From positions 1 to 20,518 of IMG/VR virus record IMGVR_UViG_3300033064_003186: 20,518 nucleotides of DNA; one strand, written 5' to 3'. Below the pieces are notes generated by a model that was not told the DNA's origin, searched no databases, and saw only the letters and a program-made list of their open reading frames with translations. Shown here piece after piece: positions 1 to 7,569 of this stretch (position 1 is its first letter; every line of letters starts with the position of its first letter). The stretch is from a virus. The translations under genes were made by a program, and so were the position numbers.

Positions 1-57
1 CACCAATCGACCACAAAACGGAAAGTCAAGAAGCGCTCTGCTAAGAGTTTCGGGTAG
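1..57 (+). CDS. C-terminal end of an upstream gene (partial)
   Basis: Frame 1 is open from the window edge to a TAG at 55-57 and encodes an 18-residue, very basic tail rich in Lys, Arg and Ser, ending Ser-Phe-Gly. It stops four bases before the methyltransferase ATG, the tight spacing seen through the rest of this window, which supports a real gene end. A terminase large subunit often precedes the portal in phages, but nothing in these 18 residues identifies one. The stretch is too short to rule out chance. Confidence 0.45.
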   Translation, partial: HQSTTKRKVKKRSAKSFG

Positions 58-60
58 GCT

Positions 61-1272
61 ATGAAGCCATATTTCGAAGATAAGTACGTGACTATTCTGC
101 ATGGAGACTGCCGCAAGGTCCTTCCTGAGGTATCTGGGATAACGGCTGTCGTTACGGATCCCCCCTATGGTTTGTCGTTCATGGGGAAAGCATGGGACCA
201 CGGCGTTCCTGGCCCTGAGTTCTGGGCAAAGATAAGCGATTCCTGCCTTCCGGGTGCCCCGTTGCTTGCTTTTGGGGGTACGCGAACATATCACAGGCTG
301 ATCTGCGCTATTGAGGATTCTGGGTGGGAGATACGGGACTGTCTGATGTGGCTCTATGGTTCGGGGTTTCCCAAGTCGCACCCCATAAGCAAGGCTATTG
401 ATAAGGCCGCCGGTGTTTCGCCTATAGACATGGGGGCTTCACCTAATTGGAGGGAATCCAAGCGCGACAGGGAGAAAGACGGTAAGCTTGAAGTCAGAGG
501 GAAGAACGCAGGACGGGTTACCACTCCCGCAACACAATCTGCACGACTCTGGCTAGGCTATGGCACCGCCCTGAAACCAGCCTTCGAGCCTATCTGCCTG
601 TCTATGAAGTCTCTGGACGGCACGTATGCCGCAAATGCACTGGAGTATGGAATTGGGGGAATCAACATTGACGGGTCTCGCGTGAGTACAAATGATGTCC
701 AGGAAATAGGCAAACCGTCTTGGGGTGGCCCCATGAAGCAACTGTCTGGTGCGCCAGGTCAAAAGGGGAAGCTGGTTCCACGTACTCCTCCATCGAATAA
801 AGGTCGCTGGCCCACAAATATAATCCACGACGGAAGCCAATCAGTGCTGAACTTATTTCCCGACAGCAAAGGGGCACAGGGAAGCGTAAAGGGTACGGAG
901 CCGAGCCATACAGGAGACGAGAATGCACATTGTTATGGCAAGTACGGCCGCGTGTCTTCAGAAAAGCGTGGTGACTCAGGATCGGCGGCCCGGTTTTTCT
1001 ACTGTGCCAAGGCAAGCAAATCAGAACGTGGCGAAGGAAACGACCATCCCACTGTCAAGCCATTGGCACTCATGCGCCACCTGCTGACCCTTGTGACTAT
1101 GCCCGAGCGCAACCTGATACTTGACCCGTTCTGTGGCTCAGGGAGTACGGGAGTGGCTTGTAAAGAGTTGGGCTTGTCCTGCATCCTGATTGATGAAGAT
1201 GAACATGCTTGCGAAATTGCTGCTGCCAGAATGTCGGCAATTAGAACGACTCAAGCGGTCCTTCCGCTCTAA
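61..1272 (+). CDS. Beta-class DNA methyltransferase (N6-adenine or N4-cytosine)
   Basis: This 403-residue protein would transfer a methyl group from S-adenosylmethionine to adenine N6 or cytosine N4 in DNA. The catalytic motif IV, Asp-Pro-Pro-Tyr, is at residues 33-36. The AdoMet-binding motif I, DPFCGSGSTG, is at 355-364, just after the family's HPTVKP element at 329-334. Motif IV preceding motif I defines the beta class (Pfam N6_N4_Mtase). The long middle part (about 100-320) is the likely target-recognition region. No restriction enzyme is visible beside it, so it is probably an orphan phage enzyme that protects phage DNA or modifies the host genome. The start has only a weak GGGTAGG upstream (52-58). 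The specificity cannot be read from sequence. The gene sits directly before the structural operon. Confidence 0.9.
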   Translation: MKPYFEDKYVTILHGDCRKVLPEVSGITAVVTDPPYGLSFMGKAWDHGVPGPEFWAKISDSCLPGAPLLAFGGTRTYHRLICAIEDSGWEIRDCLMWLYGSGFPKSHPISKAIDKAAGVSPIDMGASPNWRESKRDREKDGKLEVRGKNAGRVTTPATQSARLWLGYGTALKPAFEPICLSMKSLDGTYAANALEYGIGGINIDGSRVSTNDVQEIGKPSWGGPMKQLSGAPGQKGKLVPRTPPSNKGRWPTNIIHDGSQSVLNLFPDSKGAQGSVKGTEPSHTGDENAHCYGKYGRVSSEKRGDSGSAARFFYCAKASKSERGEGNDHPTVKPLALMRHLLTLVTMPERNLILDPFCGSGSTGVACKELGLSCILIDEDEHACEIAAARMSAIRTTQAVLPL

Positions 1273-1317
1273 CCGTACCCTCAGTGTATGCCTCCGTGCA
1301 TCTCACGCCGAGCATCC

Positions 1318-1347
1318 AGTGTACATTAAATTTGATAAATGTACATT
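1318..1347. promoter_or_regulatory. Paired TGTACA palindromes, candidate operator
   Basis: AATGTACATT at 1338-1347 is a perfect 10-base palindrome. A near copy, AGTGTACATT, lies at 1318-1327. The centres of the two TGTACA cores are exactly 20 bases apart, about two helical turns, so two protein dimers could bind the same face of the DNA. Together they also form an 8-base inverted repeat (1320-1327 with 1338-1345). The pair lies in the gap between the methyltransferase and the portal, just upstream of a TTGACA box. A repressor or activator site is the simplest reading, but no regulator gene is in the window. Confidence 0.45.
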
Positions 1348-1353
1348 TGATGC

Positions 1354-1382
1354 TTGACAACTTTCCGCTTTTTTCCCATTCT
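1354..1382 (+). promoter_or_regulatory. Possible promoter for the structural operon
   Basis: TTGACA at 1354-1359 is a perfect -35 consensus. Seventeen bases downstream is CATTCT (1377-1382), only a 3-of-6 match to TATAAT, so a standard sigma-70 promoter is doubtful. The position is right: the only sizeable gap before a long run of co-directional virion genes, with a paired palindrome directly upstream. The pyrimidine-rich stretch at 1361-1386 could instead belong to a phage-specific promoter. Confidence 0.35.
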
Positions 1383-1408
1383 CTCAGTAAATCGTATAGG
1401 AGTGTTCT

Positions 1409-3481
1409 ATGCCTCTTGCTGGGGACCCGCTGAGTTCAACTGCCGTTGAAGCCAAAAGACCTTTCATCCAAGTTCAGAACAACGCTCAACTTGATGCTCA
1501 AAAAGATCAAGAGATGAAGATGGCGGCTGCTGACAAGGCACAGCAGACTCCGGAGAAGCTTGCGCTCCTTGCTTATCTTGAGCGACTCTGGGAAGAAGCC
1601 AAAACTTACAAAGAAGAAACTGGCGTTCACGATGAGATGATCAGGAATCTTCGTCAACGAGATGGAGATTACGAGCCAGATATTATTGCCGACATAGAAG
1701 AGATCGGTGGCACAGATATTTTCCTCGGCATTACCGATGTCAAATGCAGAGCCGCTGAAGCCTGGATCAATGATGTCCTGAATGCCGACCATGACAAGCC
1801 CTGGAGTTTGTCTCCTACTCCTCTCCCTGAACTTCCCGACGAATTGAAAAACGGTATCGTAAAGGAAACGATGGATCAGGTTATTCAAAATGTTATCGAA
1901 GGCGGAGAGCCGCTTGAGATTCAGGAGATCCAAGACTTTGCCGCTGACATGAGACAGGACATTGATGACAAACTTTACGCTGAGGCACAGACTCGCGTAG
2001 GGCGGATGGAAGTTGTTATCAACGATCAGATGGTTGAAGGCAACTGGCAGAATGCTTGGGATGATTTCGTATCGAATCTTGTGACGCTGAAGTGTGGCTT
2101 CATCAAGGGTCCTGTTGTTCGAAGAAAAAAGAAAATGAATTGGGTGAAGGTGAACGGCCGGAGTAAGCCTGAGATTACGCTAGAGCTTACGGTAGAGTTT
2201 GATGCTCCGAACCCGCTGGATATTTTCGAATCAAGAGGCATGACGAACGTGGATGACGGAACGCTTATTGAGCGGATCCGTTTCACTCGACTTGCTCTCC
2301 AGCGCATGAAGGGTACGGAAGGGTACGATGATGCCGCGATAGATTTGGTGCTTCATCATTTCGGGCCGGATGGCTACACGAATTACACCGAGACGGATGA
2401 CACCAGGAAGAAGCTTGAAGAGAAGGGCTGGGATACAAAGTTCACGCCTGACTCTATCGAGGGGTTGGAGTATTGGACTTGCGTTCAGGGCGCCATGCTT
2501 ATCGATGTCGGCATGGAGAAGGATCCAGATGGAAAAGCAATCAAGCCTCTTGAAGAGTACGAGATAAATGCAATTCGTATTGGCCCCTACATTATCTATC
2601 GAGCGATCAACGATGACCCTCTTGGTAGACGTTCAATTTTCAAAAGTGGCTGGGCGAAAGTTCCTGGCTCGTTTTGGTTCAAGGGTGTTCCCGAGTTGAT
2701 GGCCGACCTTCAAAGAATTTGTAATGCCAGTATCCGGGCGCTGGTAAATAATCAGAGCATGGCCTCTGGCTCTCAGATGGTTTACTCTGACATCAGCCGA
2801 CTGCCTGCTGGCAACGACATCGAAGAATCCTACCCCGGACAGGTTCATCAGTTTACGAGTCTTGGTGCTGGGAATGAAAAACCTCTTTACACTTTGGATA
2901 TCCCATCTCATGCAACTGAGCTCATGGGGATCTATACATCTTTTGCGAATCTTGCGGATGAGTACACAGGCATACCTGCCTACGAACATGGTCAAGGGAC
3001 TCATGTTGGGGGAGCTGGCAGGACACTTGGCGGGTTATCTATGTTGATGACCAATGCAGCGCGTGGAATCAAACTTGTCATCATGCGAATTGACAAGAAC
3101 GTTCTTAGGTTAGCGATTCAAAGAACGTATGAATTCAACATGCTGTACCATCCAGACGAGACGATCAAGGGGGATGTAGAAGTTCAACCGGAGGGTATCC
3201 TTGCGCGGATAATCAAAGAACAGTTGATGCAGCGAAGGATCGAATTCTTGAACGCAACGAACAATGAGACAGACCGAAAGATCATGGGTCTTGAAGGCCG
3301 CGCAACCGTCCTGCGCGATGCGGCCAAATCACTTGACTCAAGAGCTGGCGGCGTCGTGAAGACTCCAGAACAGATCGAAGAACTCGAGGAACAGGAACAA
3401 CGGCAACAGGAACAAATGCTTCAGGTTCAAATGCAGCAGATACTTGCTGCAGGCCAGGGAGCCCCACGAACAGGAGGATAG
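1409..3481 (+). CDS. Portal (head-tail connector) protein
   Basis: This 690-residue protein is the likely portal, the dodecameric ring at one capsid vertex through which DNA is packaged and ejected. Support comes from size, from position before scaffold and capsid genes, and from a portal-like central region around residues 424-450 (FKGVPELMADLQ, then NASIRALVNNQ). That pattern recurs in large podovirus portals, where a helix packs along the DNA channel. The N-terminal 30-60 residues are hydrophilic. The C-terminus (about 650-685) is Glu/Gln-rich and should form a coiled coil, as barrel or tail segments of large portals do. AGGAG at 1398-1402 lies six bases before the ATG. The last codons contain the ribosome site (AGGAGG, 3473-3478) of the next gene, so translation is probably coupled. 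Family relationship is by pattern, not by search. Confidence 0.85.
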   Translation: MPLAGDPLSSTAVEAKRPFIQVQNNAQLDAQKDQEMKMAAADKAQQTPEKLALLAYLERLWEEAKTYKEETGVHDEMIRNLRQRDGDYEPDIIADIEEIGGTDIFLGITDVKCRAAEAWINDVLNADHDKPWSLSPTPLPELPDELKNGIVKETMDQVIQNVIEGGEPLEIQEIQDFAADMRQDIDDKLYAEAQTRVGRMEVVINDQMVEGNWQNAWDDFVSNLVTLKCGFIKGPVVRRKKKMNWVKVNGRSKPEITLELTVEFDAPNPLDIFESRGMTNVDDGTLIERIRFTRLALQRMKGTEGYDDAAIDLVLHHFGPDGYTNYTETDDTRKKLEEKGWDTKFTPDSIEGLEYWTCVQGAMLIDVGMEKDPDGKAIKPLEEYEINAIRIGPYIIYRAINDDPLGRRSIFKSGWAKVPGSFWFKGVPELMADLQRICNASIRALVNNQSMASGSQMVYSDISRLPAGNDIEESYPGQVHQFTSLGAGNEKPLYTLDIPSHATELMGIYTSFANLADEYTGIPAYEHGQGTHVGGAGRTLGGLSMLMTNAARGIKLVIMRIDKNVLRLAIQRTYEFNMLYHPDETIKGDVEVQPEGILARIIKEQLMQRRIEFLNATNNETDRKIMGLEGRATVLRDAAKSLDSRAGGVVKTPEQIEELEEQEQRQQEQMLQVQMQQILAAGQGAPRTGG

Positions 3482-3487
3482 AGCGAG

Positions 3488-4978
3488 ATGAAGATGAAAC
3501 GAATTGGACTGATGATTTTAACAGCGGTGCTTTGCATGACCGCGCCGGTTTTGGCTAACTGGCGCGAGAAGGTGGACATCGGCAATCTTCGGGTTGTGAC
3601 GTTGACCGCAAATCCGTATAAAGGGAACACGGCTATTACGGTTGAGTCTGCGATCACGTTTGAGGCGGCTATCACGATAGCGGCTGATATAGACGTGGGC
3701 GGCTATGACATTACTGGTGCTGGCGATATAGCTACTACCAGTCTTGATGTCAACTCTGTTGCGGCTACTGACTATGTTCGCATGGATCAGACGAATACAA
3801 CGGGAACATCCACAGAACCGTATATGGAGATCACTGATGCACGTACTGGCACATTTGCAGATACGGCGGCTGAGGCTTCTCTTGTCATAACTGCGGCTGG
3901 CGCATACGGGCTTGCGGTTGTTGATGGTATCGTAAACATCGAAGCTGAAATTGATTGTACTGGCGACATGACGCTTGACCCGGCTGGTGACGATCTGATT
4001 GTTGATGCTACCATTGATGCTACGGCCATTACGGTTGATGCTGGTGCTGGTATTGATGTGAAGTCTGCTGGTACGCTTGATATTGGCGTTTTAACTGCCG
4101 ATGCCGTTGACATAGGCAAAACTACCGAGATAACCACGATCAAGGGGCTTCTGAATGTAGACGAAGCGGCTACCTTTGATATTACTGTCGGTGTGACTGG
4201 AGACCTAACTGCAAGTGGAAACTTACTCGGTGACGATGCAACGGTTGTCTCCAATATTGCTACGATAGCGACAGACCTTATTGTGTCTGACGGATCGGCC
4301 CTTGCGATAGGTGATGCGTCTGAAACGATTGCCATAACCTCATCCGACTGGACGATTTCAACGTCTGGTGCGATGGCTGGAATTGGTGCGATTGGATGCG
4401 ACAGCATTGCTGTAGTGGGTGCAATATCAGCCAACGGCACGATTGCTGGCGACGACGATACTGTGGTTACTGGACTGTCGAACACAACTTGGGTTGCGGC
4501 AAGTACGTTGACCATTGGGACTGCAACTGTTGTTCCGACCTCGGCTACTGAGTTGACGATCACCGAGACCACGCTGACGCATTCCGGAACAACGCTTGGT
4601 GCGGCGGCTATTACGGCGAGTGGAACGATCACGGCTAACGGCGACATCACTGGTGATAATGACACCATCGTTTCCGGCGTAAGCAATGTCACGTTGGTTG
4701 CTGGTGCGGAACTGACAATAGACGGTAAGTACGCCGTTGTCGGTCCTGATGCAAGTAACGGGTATATGGTGCAAATGGGTGGTGGTGCAGGCGTAACGAA
4801 CGGTGCGACGATCACATATCCAACGGCCTTTTCTTCGGCCCCGATTGTCATACTTGGCTACAATATAGCAGGTTCGGCAACGAACGCTTATCCTTCGTCA
4901 GTTGGAGCGACTACGTTTGTCGTGAATGGTACGGCGGGTATAGTCCAGAACTGGGTCGCTTATGGAATCAGACCGTAA
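3488..4978 (+). CDS. Fibre-like repeat protein 1 with N-terminal signal peptide
   Basis: This 496-residue protein is dominated by short Thr/Ala/Gly/Ile/Val/Asp-rich beta repeats, typical of phage fibres and other elongated beta-structured virion proteins. It starts with a classical Sec signal: a basic n-region (MKMKR), a hydrophobic core (residues 6-17), and a Val-Leu-Ala cleavage site after residue 23. The last 65 residues or so, containing YPTAF, TNAY and a final NWVAYG, resemble receptor-binding tip domains of fibres (Gp53-like C-terminal type) and recur in fibre-like protein 3. Residues 249-305 are shared with fibre 3. The ribosome site AGGAGG (3473-3478) is inside the portal's end, nine bases from this ATG. 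Its place between portal and scaffold is unusual for a fibre. It could alternatively be a secreted adhesin or a capsid-surface fibre. The role is inferred from composition and context. Confidence 0.65.
   Translation: MKMKRIGLMILTAVLCMTAPVLANWREKVDIGNLRVVTLTANPYKGNTAITVESAITFEAAITIAADIDVGGYDITGAGDIATTSLDVNSVAATDYVRMDQTNTTGTSTEPYMEITDARTGTFADTAAEASLVITAAGAYGLAVVDGIVNIEAEIDCTGDMTLDPAGDDLIVDATIDATAITVDAGAGIDVKSAGTLDIGVLTADAVDIGKTTEITTIKGLLNVDEAATFDITVGVTGDLTASGNLLGDDATVVSNIATIATDLIVSDGSALAIGDASETIAITSSDWTISTSGAMAGIGAIGCDSIAVVGAISANGTIAGDDDTVVTGLSNTTWVAASTLTIGTATVVPTSATELTITETTLTHSGTTLGAAAITASGTITANGDITGDNDTIVSGVSNVTLVAGAELTIDGKYAVVGPDASNGYMVQMGGGAGVTNGATITYPTAFSSAPIVILGYNIAGSATNAYPSSVGATTFVVNGTAGIVQNWVAYGIRP
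4232..4402 (+). repeat. Fibre module shared with fibre-like protein 3 (copy 1)
   Basis: Residues 249-305 of fibre-like protein 1 align without gaps over 57 residues to 273-329 of fibre-like protein 3. By my count 38 of 57 positions are identical, including SNIATIATDL, AITSSDW and IGCD. The DNA differs at many synonymous positions, so the copies are not a recent duplication. Confidence 0.75.
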
Positions 4979-4991
4979 TTGAATTGATCTG

Positions 4992-5018
4992 GCTGGGGCT
5001 TCGACTTGAGGCCCCAGC
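4992..5018 (+). terminator. Strong intercistronic hairpin after fibre 1
   Basis: GCTGGGGC (4992-4999) pairs with GCCCCAGC (5011-5018). The stem extends through one T-G wobble and two more pairs to a five-base loop GACTT (5003-5007), giving 11 pairs. No T-run follows, so it fits a factor-dependent terminator, an RNA processing or stability element, or an attenuator. It begins 13 bases after the fibre 1 stop (TAA at 4976-4978) and ends 17 bases before the best start of the next gene. Confidence 0.5.
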
Positions 5019-5035
5019 TTCAGATGGGGAGAAAG

Positions 5036-5332
5036 ATGAGTCGAGACGACGAAAGATTGATAGAGAGCAAGAAGCTTTCGAAGGCACTATTAGATCTTCG
5101 TGGTGCTCCGCTTGAGTTGTACCTGGAATCTCTCGTAGAACGACTTGTCGAACAGGATGCAGAGAACAGGGTGCTGGATGGGGCGGCTCTCTATCGTGGG
5201 CAAGGGAAGTCACAGATGCTTGTTGAAATAATTTCGCAGGCTGAATCTGCCGAAGAGGTAATGGCTAAAGCTATGGCCGCAACCTCAAGGCGGGTCAGGA
5301 AACAAAAAGGGAAAAGCGGGAGACTCGGGTAA
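5036..5332 (+). CDS. Small hypothetical protein preceding the scaffold
   Basis: I do not recognise this 98-residue protein. It is charged and mostly helical in character, with a segment LYRGQGKSQMLVEII around the middle and a Lys/Arg-rich C-terminus. Small helical proteins with a similar central pattern are common beside portal and capsid genes in phages, so a minor head or assembly role is plausible but unproven. I chose the ATG at 5036 because GGGGAG (5026-5031) lies four bases upstream. The frame is open further upstream to a TTG at 5006 and an in-frame ATG at 5024, but those starts fall inside or against the hairpin and lack a ribosome site. The gene is bracketed by two hairpins, at 4992-5018 and 5347-5372. 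Confidence 0.6.
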   Translation: MSRDDERLIESKKLSKALLDLRGAPLELYLESLVERLVEQDAENRVLDGAALYRGQGKSQMLVEIISQAESAEEVMAKAMAATSRRVRKQKGKSGRLG

Positions 5333-5346
5333 TGAGCCCTGCAAAA

Positions 5347-5372
5347 TTGTGCATACCGGAAACGGCGCACAA
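5347..5372 (+). promoter_or_regulatory. Hairpin next to the scaffold ribosome site
   Basis: TTGTGC (5347-5352) pairs with GCACAA (5367-5372). An inner CCG (5356-5358) pairs with CGG (5363-5365) around a GAAA loop (5359-5362), with a small internal loop of ATA opposite C. The structure ends directly before the purine-rich ribosome site (GAGAGG, 5374-5379) of the scaffold gene. It could set scaffold translation or protect the downstream message. No T-run follows. Confidence 0.4.
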
Positions 5373-5383
5373 AGAGAGGCATG

Positions 5384-6511
5384 ATGTCATCATCATTGAC
5401 AAAAGAAGATAGACAGCAGCTTCCAGCGGCAACGCTGAAGAAGTTGGATGAGGCAGAGAAGGCGGAGAAGAAGGCGGAAGAGGAAGCGGAAGCGGCTAAG
5501 GCTGCTGTGGTAGCGGAAGAAGTTCCGGCGCCCGAAGATGCTCCTCCCCCTCCTGAAGAGAAGCCTGATGAGCCCGAAGTTGTTCCTCCTGAGGAACCCG
5601 TTGAGCCCGTTACTCCTGAGCCTGGTGCTGAGGAAGTTGTAGTGGAGACTCCCGGGAAAGAATCAGTGCAGGACCAGTTGAGGAGACTCAAAGACCTTGA
5701 AGAGGAGTTGCCTGGAACACCGTTCAAGACATTGAAGGGTAAGTATGATGCAGAGGTTCCGCGTTTGCATGAGGAGAAGAAGGTCCTCGAGGCGCAAGTG
5801 GCCGAATTACGGGCCAGGTTGACTGCTGCACCATTGGAGCCAGAGGTTCCGCCTGAATTGTCATTGCTTGATCCTGATGAGCGGGAAGCCGTTTCTGAAG
5901 AGGGCGATAGTATCGTTCTGAAACAGGCGAAGGGTGTTATAAGCGCGGCGGAGAAGAAGTTATTGGATAGAATAGAGGCTCTTGAACAGAGGTCAACGGA
6001 AACATCAAACCAGCGCCTGTCGGACGAACGTGAGTTGAGAGAGACTCAGATCATGGCGAAGGTGGAAGAAGCTCTTCCTGGTGCGGATATGATCAATAAG
6101 AGTCCTCAGTTTACTCAATGGCTTGATCAGCCGGATCCCAATAGCATGACGGGGGCGACCTACGGTGCTAGAGGGGCTGATGTGTTATACCGCGGTGACG
6201 TTAAGGGGATAGAGGCAATTCTAAGAGAGGGTGCTGCAGCCATTGGGTTAAAACTTGATGGTGTTGAAGATGGTGAGCCGGCTCGGGTTCCGCCCATTAA
6301 GCCGGCAAAGCAGAGTGCAAGTGCGCCTCCGTCACAAACTGAAAAGAAAATGGTCAAAGAGAGTACGGTCTTGAAGTTTTTCAATGACCAAAATGCTCCC
6401 GGTGGCCTTCGACATAACGATGGAACAGCCTGGACTCAGGATGAGATCAGGGCGAAGGAAAAAGAATTCGATCAGGCAGAGGATGAAGGCAGAATACTTC
6501 AGGGGAAGTAG
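5384..6511 (+). CDS. Capsid scaffolding protein
   Basis: This protein of about 375 residues is very acidic and lies directly before the major capsid gene, where scaffolds are encoded. The first third is Ala/Glu/Lys coiled coil, then a Pro/Glu/Val-rich low-complexity stretch (about 45-95). Long charged helices follow around 105-145 and 180-230. The C-terminus (about 320-375) is Lys-rich then mixed, where scaffolds usually bind coat protein. The scaffold would guide coat subunits into a prohead and then leave. There are two adjacent ATGs, at 5381 and 5384. I prefer 5384 because GAGAGG ends at 5379, only one base before the first but four before the second. No protease gene is seen nearby and no protease motif is visible in this protein. 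Confidence 0.75.
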   Translation: MSSSLTKEDRQQLPAATLKKLDEAEKAEKKAEEEAEAAKAAVVAEEVPAPEDAPPPPEEKPDEPEVVPPEEPVEPVTPEPGAEEVVVETPGKESVQDQLRRLKDLEEELPGTPFKTLKGKYDAEVPRLHEEKKVLEAQVAELRARLTAAPLEPEVPPELSLLDPDEREAVSEEGDSIVLKQAKGVISAAEKKLLDRIEALEQRSTETSNQRLSDERELRETQIMAKVEEALPGADMINKSPQFTQWLDQPDPNSMTGATYGARGADVLYRGDVKGIEAILREGAAAIGLKLDGVEDGEPARVPPIKPAKQSASAPPSQTEKKMVKESTVLKFFNDQNAPGGLRHNDGTAWTQDEIRAKEKEFDQAEDEGRILQGK

Positions 6512-6555
6512 GCTGTGTTTTTGATTTCCTGGTCATAACATAAGGAGGATGACTA

Positions 6556-7494
6556 ATGAGTTATCCAACAGCAGCTGGATTCAGAGATATTGGCTCCAGC
6601 GACATGAAAATGATCCCGACCATTTACAGTGCTAAATGGCTTGTAAAGTTCTACAGGCGTACTGTGTTTGGAGCGATCTCGAACCATGACCATGAACAGG
6701 AAATCAAGAACCACGGTGATACCGTTGAGATTCGGGCAATCCCCGACGTCACTTCGCGTACCTACCGCAAGGGCCAGGTCCTGAATTACGAACAGCCGAC
6801 ATCTTCGGCTACTCAGCTCCTTATTGATCAAGGTCAGTATTGGGCGTTCGTGACGAATAAGGTTGATGATGTTCAGACAGATATGAAGGACTACATCAGC
6901 AAGTGGGGCGATGACGCAATGAAGCAGACGCAGATAGCTATTGACTTAGCTGTTCTGGGTAACGTCTACTCTGATGCAAGTTCCACGAACAAGGGTTCAG
7001 CGGCCGGTGCGGTTACTGGCAATATCAACCTGGGTGTTGATGGCGGAGTTAGTGTTCTTCTTTCGAACTCCGACGTCCTGGATAAGATCGTACAGTGTGG
7101 ACAGGCTCTTACTGAGAACAACATCCCTGAAGAGGGACGTTGGATGGTTATCCCGGCGTGGATGGCTACTCTCATTTCTACCAGTGACCTGAAAGATGCG
7201 TCCCTGGCTGGCGATGATACTTCGATCATACGGAATGGTCGTCTGGGTAAGATAGCGACATTCACCCTCTACCAGAGCAACCAGCTCTCTACAGGTGCGG
7301 ACAGTTCCGCGAATACCTGTACCCGAATTCTGTTCGGTACGAACCACGCGATCACGTTTGCGACTCAGATCACAGAGAATGAGCATCTGACGAACCCGAA
7401 TGACTTCGGGATGTTGCACCGTGGCCTCCAGGTTTACGGTTACAAGGTTGTGAAACCGACAGCGCTTGGTGTGCTGTTTGCTTATGCGGCGTAA
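6556..7494 (+). CDS. Major capsid protein (HK97 fold)
   Basis: This 312-residue protein should form the icosahedral shell. It follows the scaffold and has the strongest ribosome site in the head region (AAGGAGG, 6542-6548), as expected for the most abundant product. The segment at residues 22-70 (SAKWLVKFYRRTVFGAI, then KNHGDTVEIRAIPDV) is the pattern seen at the start of many HK97-fold coat proteins of phages with no long N-terminal delta domain, and residues 50-85 fit the E-loop region. The middle (about 165-205) carries a helix then WMVIPAWMATLI, typical of the A-domain core. The C-terminus (LHRGLQVYGYKVVKPTALGV) is a typical coat ending. An intercistronic hairpin follows at 7504-7535. Confidence 0.87.
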   Translation: MSYPTAAGFRDIGSSDMKMIPTIYSAKWLVKFYRRTVFGAISNHDHEQEIKNHGDTVEIRAIPDVTSRTYRKGQVLNYEQPTSSATQLLIDQGQYWAFVTNKVDDVQTDMKDYISKWGDDAMKQTQIAIDLAVLGNVYSDASSTNKGSAAGAVTGNINLGVDGGVSVLLSNSDVLDKIVQCGQALTENNIPEEGRWMVIPAWMATLISTSDLKDASLAGDDTSIIRNGRLGKIATFTLYQSNQLSTGADSSANTCTRILFGTNHAITFATQITENEHLTNPNDFGMLHRGLQVYGYKVVKPTALGVLFAYAA

Positions 7495-7503
7495 TTAAGT
7501 AGT

Positions 7504-7535
7504 GTGTGGGCTTAGGTAGATCCCTGAGCCCATGC
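7504..7535 (+). terminator. Intercistronic hairpin after the capsid gene
   Basis: A 13-pair stem with three G-T wobbles has the core TGGGCTTAGG (7507-7516) pairing with CCTGAGCCCA (7523-7532) around the loop TAGATC. It begins ten bases after the capsid stop. No T-run follows, but a purine-rich tract leading to the next ribosome site does. It may stabilise the capsid message or partly terminate it so that capsid protein is made in excess. Confidence 0.5.
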
Positions 7536-7569
7536 CTCTGAAGAAAGAAAAGAGAAGGGGATAAGAAAG

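Noticed and set aside
1354-1382. Confident sigma-70 promoter before the portal
   Set aside because: The -35 box is perfect but the -10 box matches only 3 of 6 at the right spacing, so it was kept as a low-confidence candidate only.
3488-3560. Lipoprotein signal in fibre 1
   Set aside because: A Cys lies in the hydrophobic segment (residue 16) but the residues before it (Ala-Val-Leu) do not fit a lipobox, and a normal Val-Leu-Ala cleavage site follows.
3787-4851. 354-residue open frame on the minus strand
   Set aside because: It is the antisense shadow of the low-complexity repeats of fibre-like protein 1. Its own protein is Ser/Val/Ala/Pro-rich with no domain, and every neighbouring gene runs the other way.
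3600-4900. CRISPR-like or tandem DNA repeats in fibre 1
   Set aside because: Repetition is at the protein level, with varied codons and irregular spacing. There are no identical direct repeats with regular spacers.
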